From: Symsagittifera roscoffensis | Taxonomy: Eukaryota > Xenacoelomorpha > Acoela > Convolutidae | Assembly (NCBI RefSeq): GCF_963678635.1 | Contig: NC_087070.1 | Location: forward strand, 30,284,390 to 30,344,389 | Length of the DNA: 60,000 nt | Direction of reading: 5' to 3' | In this document: positions 37,901 through 46,900 of the stretch, piece by piece | How the letters are laid out: every line of letters starts with the position of its first letter | How positions within the stretch are numbered: the stretch's first letter is position 1 | The notes under the pieces: generated by a model | The model's database searches: none | What the model was told of the DNA's origin: nothing | The model's input: only the letters and a program-made list of their open reading frames with translations | Position numbers and translations under genes: made by a program

Positions 37901-40900
37901 TTTGAGACAAAATTGCTAGCTTCAATTTGATTTCGAATAATTCAATTCGCCGCCTACGTTATAATAGGACGAAGAATATCGCGCTTTAATTATCCCAAAT
38001 AAACCCAAAAATGTTTGAGCTCAGAGCATCATTAGCTTTCAGACTATTAAAAATCCAGTCACAAATGGCTAATTAAACCGCCAAAATTTATCTGGAGAAA
38101 AAATGAATTTCACTTTTTTCGAATTCCTTAAATATATTCTCCGCCGTGATATTTCTGTTTATGGCTTTCGGTTCATCTTTCTTTGGCTTTGATTTGTCTT
38201 GGCTGTTTTTTCGATTGCTTTAGCATCATTATTTTCGTTGCACTCCTCTATCCTTTTTTGTTATCGCTGCCATGTTCCTTTCTGCGCAGTTGGCTTTTCC
38301 TTCTTGTCCGATGGGATCATTGCTACCTCCTCCTGTATTCAGGATTTCGCTATTGGCCCGCCAGTCCCCCGTTTTGCTTTCTATTTCCCCAGATTGTCTC
38401 CACCTCCGGTCAATTCTATGGCGAGGCTCATGCTTCGATACTCAATGTCTGACGAATTTCATTTAAAAATCTGGTTCGTTAACCTGTGATCCTTCATACT
38501 CCTGTATGTCGAATCTTGCTTTGTTTTAAGAGGCTGTCCTTTGGTATATTGATATTCCCAGTTTCCCTTGTAAGTCTAGACCAAAATACATTTAGTTCAA
38601 CTTTCTGTCAACAAAAAAAATGACATCTGGTAATTTCCATTCCGCTGATGTCATTTTTGCTTCCAAGACTTTTTAGAAGCAGTCTACGAATTGAGCATTT
38701 AAGAGCAATTTTTCTCTTAGATTGAATGTGCGCGCTGACAACGCATTCAGTATCTGTTTGGCTGTAGTACAGATTAAGATTGATACTGGATTTCCGGCGT
38801 CTAGAGTCATAAATATTATATGCATGTCATACTTTACCAGTTATTTGACAGATTTTATAATTTTTGATATCGGGTCTGTTTTTTCCGATTTCTAGTTTTT
38901 TAAAATTAAAACTGTATGGCTGTTGCAGCTTCGGTTTTGTTCTGTTAATTTATCTGAGATATACTTTTTTCCTATTTCTGTTTTGTTCTTGTTTTAATCA
39001 AAAAAAATTATCTCCAATAAGTATGGTTAGTCAAAGTCTTCAATTAAGTCGCACTCTCTTGAGCCTTCGAACTTTTTTCTGCTACTTTCACTTGTTGCGA
39101 TTGACATTTTAGCAAAATAACTCGCGTTTTGCATTTTAACACTTTTCTCAACACCGGGCGTTTTTGAGGTAATTATCTCCAAATGTTTTCCCGTGCCCTA
39201 GGCAATTTTTTTAAGCGTTTTCTCTTCCACTTTGTCTGGTTAGAGCGTCTCGAAAGTGAGTGCATTTTGTAATGTTACACTTCTCATTTTTAAGATGAAT
39301 AGTTCTCTTCCAAGCTTGCTATTCAACGTTCCCAGTTCCGATCTGGATGCTTGAGCAGTGTCCTTCATGATAACTTTTAGCTAACCAACCTATACTCTAG
39401 CTCTCGTGAAGTTTCCATCTCCCGCATGTTACGCTTTTGATTTTCTCGGAACGTTAGCTTCCATATTTTTTTGAACTGAGGGCTTCTTTGTAATAGCCGT
39501 TTTTTCCTCAGTGCCCACAGTATGGAATATTGTGGACCTGTTTTTTGGACTTTCAGATATTAAACATGATTTCCCATTTCCGGTCCTCTTGCAAACTACT
39601 TTCAATGTTTTTATCTTAACGTTTTTGCCAAACGATCTCCTTTATTGTGAAGGTTCTAGTATTACCGGTTGTGGTGGTAACAGTACTACATGTGGGTCAA
39701 CATTCTTTTTACTGTCACTGCCGTCAGGAATTAGTCCTATCATGTTTTTTATCAGACACAATGGATCTGAAAAAATTTTTGTCCATTAATTTTTTCAGAT
39801 CCATTAAAGCTTCAGCCGTGAATCTCAATTGACCTTAAGGAACAATTACAGACAAAAACAAGGATAGCCGAATGCTCCGACCATATTCATAAAAGCTACA
39901 ATTTAAAGCTCTTCAAATTATTAAGTTCTTCAAATCTTCGAAGTTCGAAGAAAAACAAGATCCACTTAAAACTCTTTCAAAATCGAGAACAATTAATGAT
40001 TGGCTCTTTTTTGAAAATGAATTTCACCTAATTTGAGAAAACTGGATCAATAGGTAAAATTTTTATTTCGCTGTGAAATCTGAAAAATGAATTCCAATTT
40101 CGAAACTAGAAGTCTATCACGTTTTACCAGACTTTTACACTTTTTTTATTCGATACAAGAGTTTGCCTTCTTTTTACAAAGGAAACGAACTGAATTTAAA
40201 AGTGAATCAAAAGCCAAACCACGAAAAAGTGAATTTAAGCCTGAACAGTTTTAAAGACTTTTCATGAAAACAACAAAAAAGTCATCGCGACCTATGCAAG
40301 AGTCTGAACTACGTTCATCGACTCTCAATAATTTACCTTTGGTCATTTAGGATTATTTTAGCTTCTATTATTCAGACTTGGATAATTGACGCGCGATATA
40401 TTTCGTCCATTAAAGCGTAGGCCGCGAAATTTTAAAGCATTCCAATTGCTCTCAAATGGAAAGCCATTTACTCTCATTTATATGTCACCAGATGCAAAAC
40501 ATTTCAATTTGTATTTAACATGGCGTCTGAGGGCATAAAGTTCATTGAATTCATGGGTAGAAAATTCAGGAACATTTTTCAAAGGAATTTTGTAACCAAA
40601 AGGTTTTTGATTGACGTAAAAGGGCAGTCGGAACAATCATGACTTCGCCCTGATACGAGAAGTCTTGTTACACTTCGTGTTTATACAGCAGTACTTGGCA
40701 CTTAAGTTCCTACTGTTGCTGTGCCAACTGCAGATTTTCAGCGAACTAACTTCAGTTAAGTTTTTGTTGTGTAGTCCTGCCTGTGCGCAATTTACAAAAG
40801 GAATCTGGAAGAACATGGCCGACAAGAGAGCAGTGGCAGTTGCCAGCTTACTCGGATCGTTTGCATCTATCGTCGGTAGCAGTTCTGGCAGGAGCTGCAG

Positions 40901-43900
40901 TATCTTCAGTCTACCACCTGGAAACTTGTCTGGTTCAGTGAGTACTGAAGGACACACGTAGGCCATAGAGAGCAGTGACGCTGTAAGTTGGTGTGGCTCC
41001 GTTAATGATGACAACGCCGTGTATAGCTAAACAAACTCACATCAAACCACGCAATTATTCTGAAATTACACGATTTTGATCGGATCTGACCAAAAACTTC
41101 AAAAAAGTACACAGACCGATACCACACAAACACAAGGTTTTCCTGCGAGTAGCATATCATGTTACGACCATTCATAATAAAATTAGTTTTCTCTTTTTTT
41201 TTCAAATTAAATTTCGTTTTTTAAAGTGTTGTGAGAGAGGACTAAACGAGCGTGGAAACAATTAGTGAATTTGGCCTAATCGACAAAAGTTGTCTTCAAA
41301 AATCAAAACATAGCCAATCGAAGATTGGAAAAGAGTAATGAACACAAGAAAACAAAAAAAAACACAGGCTTTCTTGAAAAAATCTCAGCTTTCGAATTTC
41401 AAAAAAAAAAATAGATGCCCTTTTGGCTCTTTGAATTTCTAGAGAAATTTATGATCGGCGCTTTCTTGATAACATTAACCGAACTTAAGAAAACTGGATC
41501 AAAAGGTAAAGTTTTTATTCCGCTGGAAATTTAAAAATTAAATTCCTCTTTCGCAACTAGTTCGTATTTGGAGATACTATTTACGTCACTTTCAGCAGAT
41601 GAAATTCAATTAACTCAAAAGGTGCATATATACCTGAGTGCAATCATAAATGAATCAATATGTATGCATGCACATCTGTAATTATTAGAGACTGTTATGC
41701 ACATTTCAAGACTTTTTCCTGAAAAACAAAACAAAAAAAATCAGCAAGACCTATATGAGAATCTTTACTATGTTTATGACTCTTAAACATAGCCAACTGA
41801 CAGTTGGATAGGAGTAATGAACGCAATCAAATAGAAAAAAAAACATTGACTTTGTTGAAAAAATTTCAACTTTCAATTTCTAGAAAAATTTATGATTGGA
41901 ATTTTTTTTTGATAGCATTAACCCAACTTGAGAAAACTGGATCAATAGGTAAAGATTTTATTCCGCTGGATATCTAAAAACTAAATTCCTCTTTTGCAAC
42001 TAAAAATCGTTCATGTTTTTTGCGCCATTTCCACGCTCGTATATGGAGAGTGCTATTTACGTAACTTTCAGCAGAAAACTTTAAGTGAACTCAAAAAGTG
42101 CATATATAGCTACGAGCATTCATAAATGCATTTATTTGTATGAATGCACATCTGTAGTTATTAGAGCATTTTTAGTCTTTTTCCTAAAGAAAACAAAAAA
42201 AAATCACCAAGACCTACATTAGAGTCTTCACTACGTTCATCACTCGTTAAAAAAAATGAATTTTTCGAAGAAAAAAAAAACATCAAATACAAATAAATAC
42301 TTATCTAAAAATTTTTATTGCCAAAGAAGCGCTAACTGAAGCTTAAAAAATAAATTAGCTGTAGTCTAGAGTGAAACAAAGTGTTTGACTGGTAAAACAA
42401 AAAATTTACTTTCAAGAGACCTACTCGTTCGAAGTTAGACAAAAGCTCACAAATTCCAAACGTGTATTTCTAGACACAGGGGAAACTTTATGAAAAATTT
42501 TAATGCCATTCAAATCAAGACTGCAAAATCTTTAACATGATATATCGCTCCAAGTATTTCTATTATTTTTTGTGTTAACTGAATTGGCCCGAAAAACAAA
42601 AAAAGGCCTGCTCACTCACTTCATTTGCTTGAAATTAGACCAAAAATAAAAGGTTTCAAATCGATTTTTCTCGACATTGATTTTTAAAATGTCGTTCGAA
42701 CCACAACTGAATCGGATTTATGATTATATTTCACTCAACCCATTCTAACGATTATTTGTGGTAGATTTAGCGTAGAAAACAAAGAAAAACTAAAACACCC
42801 GAAGATAAAGTTTCTTTCCATTTTCAATGCTTGGAACAATCACATTGCAAGCTAGCAAACAGAATACGAATGGGAATTCATGAAGTCGATTGAAAAATTG
42901 CATCTATAAAAACTTCATACGTTTGTTCCGAACAAGTTGAATTTGAGGAAAAACATCGAGAAAATTAACCTAGTGTTAAAAAGCATTCAAAAAAATTAAA
43001 CGAGCCAACAATTCTTGAGTAGATACCAGTGAATTCAAAAACAAAAACCTTTTTTCCAAAAAAAAACTAAAAGGAGTTACTATCAGCAAAAATTTGAAAT
43101 ACTAAGCCAAAATAAAATAATCCGAAACAATTCAAGTCTTTTAGGCAAAAAACATCAAAAGAAATAAGAATTAATCAGGCCTGGTAAGTTTAAAAACTAG
43201 GAAAACAAATTCAAAAAAAGAATCGGAGCTGCAATTTAGCAAACACAAGAAAAATCACATATAAAAAAACATTCACTTAAAGTTTTTTGTCTAGAACTAA
43301 ACGATCAATATGTAAATTTTTTATTCCGCGCGAAAATTAAAAATTATATTCCACTTTCGAAACTACAGAACAGATGCTATTGAATTGCCAATTCTATACC
43401 AAATCCGCACTTTTATTTGTGAGTTAGATTAGAAAAAAAGTTGATTCATAATACATTACGCTACGCTCACTCGGTTGTTTGTATTAATGAAGTCAACCTT
43501 CGAACTGATTCAATGATTCTGTTAGACAAGCTCTTTGCCTGAAAAAAGTAAGCGTAAAAACCACAATTAGTAACAAGGATGAGCAGAAAAAGGTCTGTGT
43601 ATGTCATCTCGAAGCTGGTTCTTTTCAAGTCAAAAGTTGCAGCTACATTTATTTAAACAGAGGCGAAGCTGAGCTTCGCACCACTTGCGATGCAATACTC
43701 GAAAAAAAGGGTCGATAAAACTTCAAAAAAAGTCGAAATCGAAAAAAAAAATTATCAAAAAAAGTGAAGTCCAACAAACTAGATCTTCTCTAGAAACCAA
43801 AAAACAATAATACAAAATAATGTAGAAAATAACCATCGGAAAAGCTAACAGGCGGTAAAAAACCAAAAATGTCTGAGCAGAAGCCCTTAAAGCCAAAAAA

Positions 43901-46900
43901 ACTACAAAAATTTGGAAAAAAAATAAAAAGTTGTTAAACACTAGCAAGAACAAGACCAAAAAGCAGCTCTATCAAGTGACATGAGAAAAAATAGAAATAT
44001 TCGAGGCTTAGCAAAAACTCGAATAAGCAAAAATCGGCGACCTAGCAAACTTGAGTCTCACGCACTAACCATTCAGTCACGGATCCTTAAAAACCCCAAA
44101 AAATAGCCACCAATAACACAGCTACATATGCTAAAAAAAATTGCCAATTCTATGCAGCGAAAGTAGCACCAATTAAAAAAAGATACTATTTTGCATGTAA
44201 TAATTTGCACATCATAAAGCCACATTATGTATAAATTATGCATTTCAAAAAATTGCGAGATTTATTGATTTAGAAAATTTCTGAAATTGAGATTTTATTT
44301 TGTTATTTTGTTTGAAACAACTAGCTTTTTTCGGTTCACTTGAATTAAAAATGCATGAACAGTGTGAACTTATAACTATTCGAATGTCAAAGCACATGTT
44401 ATCAATAAGCTGTAAAGATGCAACAAATACGCTGTCATGCCAATTTGCTGCAGCAAATATTGTTGCTTTAAGTCGCAACAATATTTGCGACTTACTCACA
44501 ACATCAGTCGCAATGCGACTTAGTTTGGAAAGTTCGTACTATAACACTTTGCTTCGCAAGTGTAAAACAAGAAAGTTCGTACAATAATACTTCGCTTCGC
44601 AATTGTAAATATTCCGAAACCGAGAAAGAAAAGAAAAATAATGAAATTTTAACTAACCGAGTCGGTAAAATTACAACCAAAATAAAAATAAAATTCGAAT
44701 AGGCCGTATATTTGAAATGCTAACATGCTCAAAAAATTGCAACAGAAAAGACTGGTGGTTGAATGAGTCCAGGATCCAGGACATGAAACAATATGGGACA
44801 ACTAAGCCGATATAATATAGCCAGAAACCTAGGAAGCAAAAAAAAGCGAAAATGAAAAAAAAAATGAAAAAAGTTAAGACTAATAAGAAGTTACTAAGCC
44901 CCCTCAAAACACAGGCACGCACACACGCTTTTCGAAGAAAGCAATATGAGGCCGATAAGCCGATATAATATAGGCCGAAACCTATGAACACGAAAAAAAA
45001 ATGGTTGTCATGAAAAATTTGAATTATAATTTCTAATAAAATGTTTAGCATTTTGTTTAATCCACAGATGAGCAAAAATTTTTTCCATTTAAACAACTCA
45101 AAATTAGGTCACTAAGCCGATAAAATATTGGTCAGAATAAAATATAAAACGAAAAAAAAACGAAAAAAAAAAAGAAATATAAACGATGTCAAGGTTTAAA
45201 AAAATTACAAAGAAACAGCGAGGTAAATCAGAACACTAAAAGTAACTATATTGTTAAAAAAATTAAAATTCAAATAAGCGATTTACTTGGATGGTAAAAC
45301 TAAGCGGAAACTAAGCCGACTGCATGCATGCTGAAATCAGTGAAGTTCTGAAAAGTACTGCATGCATGCTGAAATTTGTTGACAAACTTATTTACGGAAA
45401 AAAAGTCTAGTACCCGATTGCAACATCCTTTCTTATCGCAAGGCTAATCACACGGTAAATACCTTTTCAAAGATATCGGGCAGAACTGTTTCCGGAGACA
45501 ACACTGCCAATGTCTGGACAAAAAACAATGGATTGGTCTCATAGCTCATTGCCGACACTGACTGACCCTTGATAAATACCGAGAGTAAAACAGACGGCTC
45601 AACAATTGAGACGAACTCAGAGATCTGTTCTTCTGTTAGAAACGATTCAGTCGCTTGTCTTTTCATGTTCCATTTATCACACTCCTCACGTTCTCTAAAA
45701 CACGTACGAAGCTGAGAGATTTAGAGAGTTTTACGTTAGCGTATATTCTCCGTTTTTTTTTATGATTTCTGTTATTCGTTATCTAGTAACAAAAGGAAAA
45801 TTCAGAATATAATGAAGTGACTCAACTCACGCAATGACTCTTTCCAAGAACCTCTTTAGTAGATTTCCCATGAAGAAAGTCAGCCTAGTCTAAACAAAAA
45901 CGACCTTTTCGCTTATCAAGCCTGAATTTGTCAAACGATTGTATGATCTATAGAATAATTAGAACTACTTGCACTGATTCAAAAAACATTGCAGTTACCG
46001 CATTTTTTGTATTTGAGTAATCAGGAAATTCCTTCAAAAAAAAATAAATAAAGCTTTCCAAATTAAGAGCAAGTCTTCTTCAGTGCATTTTTACTTACTC
46101 TGTAAGTTTCTTTCCACAGCTGCAGTTTACGCATCAGCTGCTCCAAAAATGTATAAAACTAGCATTATACATGAGCTTTTCACAATATATTCAACACAAC
46201 GAGTTCGTGGAAAAGTTTTATCAGAACTTGGCAGCTTCCAAGGGTTGCAGACTCTCTCGTAATGAACCAACTTGCAGGTGATATATATTCAACTTTCTAA
46301 AATTTGTGCTAACTAAATTACATACCGTGTTTGGACCCACTAGGTTTGACGGGTGATAATAATTCTGCAAGCTTGAGAACAAAAGCTTCAAATGGACTAG
46401 AGCAGAACTTTTATGATCTATCGTATTCACGGCGAGTTCTGCTAAGGCCTGAATTACGTGACCCGACTTGTCGCTCGTTCCCTTTCGCCCGAGAGCACTG
46501 ACGCCGACCGATCTAGGCAGAGCTAGCGGGAGTCCAAAATACTTCAAAACCCGAGTGTATAACTTGGGCAAAAAAGGCTCCCAATCAATTCTTCCCATGT
46601 TGTGCCTGGAGAGACGACGAAATAAAGATATCAAGTCAACATCTTCCATGGTTTCAAGATTCATATTTTCCGTCCACAGGTTCATCAGTTCGTCAAACCA
46701 CACTTTGTATCCGAAAGATTCTTTGCCTATTTCGATATACGTTGGAAGAAACAAACACAAAATTCTCACCCCAGCTGAATGAACTAAACTGGTTGGTACC
46801 AAGTATTGCTTCGCCTCAGCAATGATTTCATGGGTTGATTCCACTGAGAAAAACTTTTGCAATAGCACTACTGTCTTAGCAACCTGTGAGTCCATATTTC

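Noticed and set aside
38183-39112. Plus-strand hydrophobic frames of 64-96 codons that look like membrane proteins.
   Set aside because: Three overlapping frames on the strand opposite a Lys/Glu-rich decayed sequence: the hydrophobicity is the complement of AAA/GAA-rich codons.
44671-45096. 141-codon minus-strand frame, Phe/Leu-rich.
   Set aside because: Produced by A-rich repeat sequence (AGCCGATATAATATAG family with poly-A) on the other strand; no signal of a real protein.
46221-46325. Extension of exon 2's open frame to its stop at 46221.
   Set aside because: Family similarity ends at GPNT before a GTATGT donor, and exon 3 continues the homology, so the remainder is intron 2.
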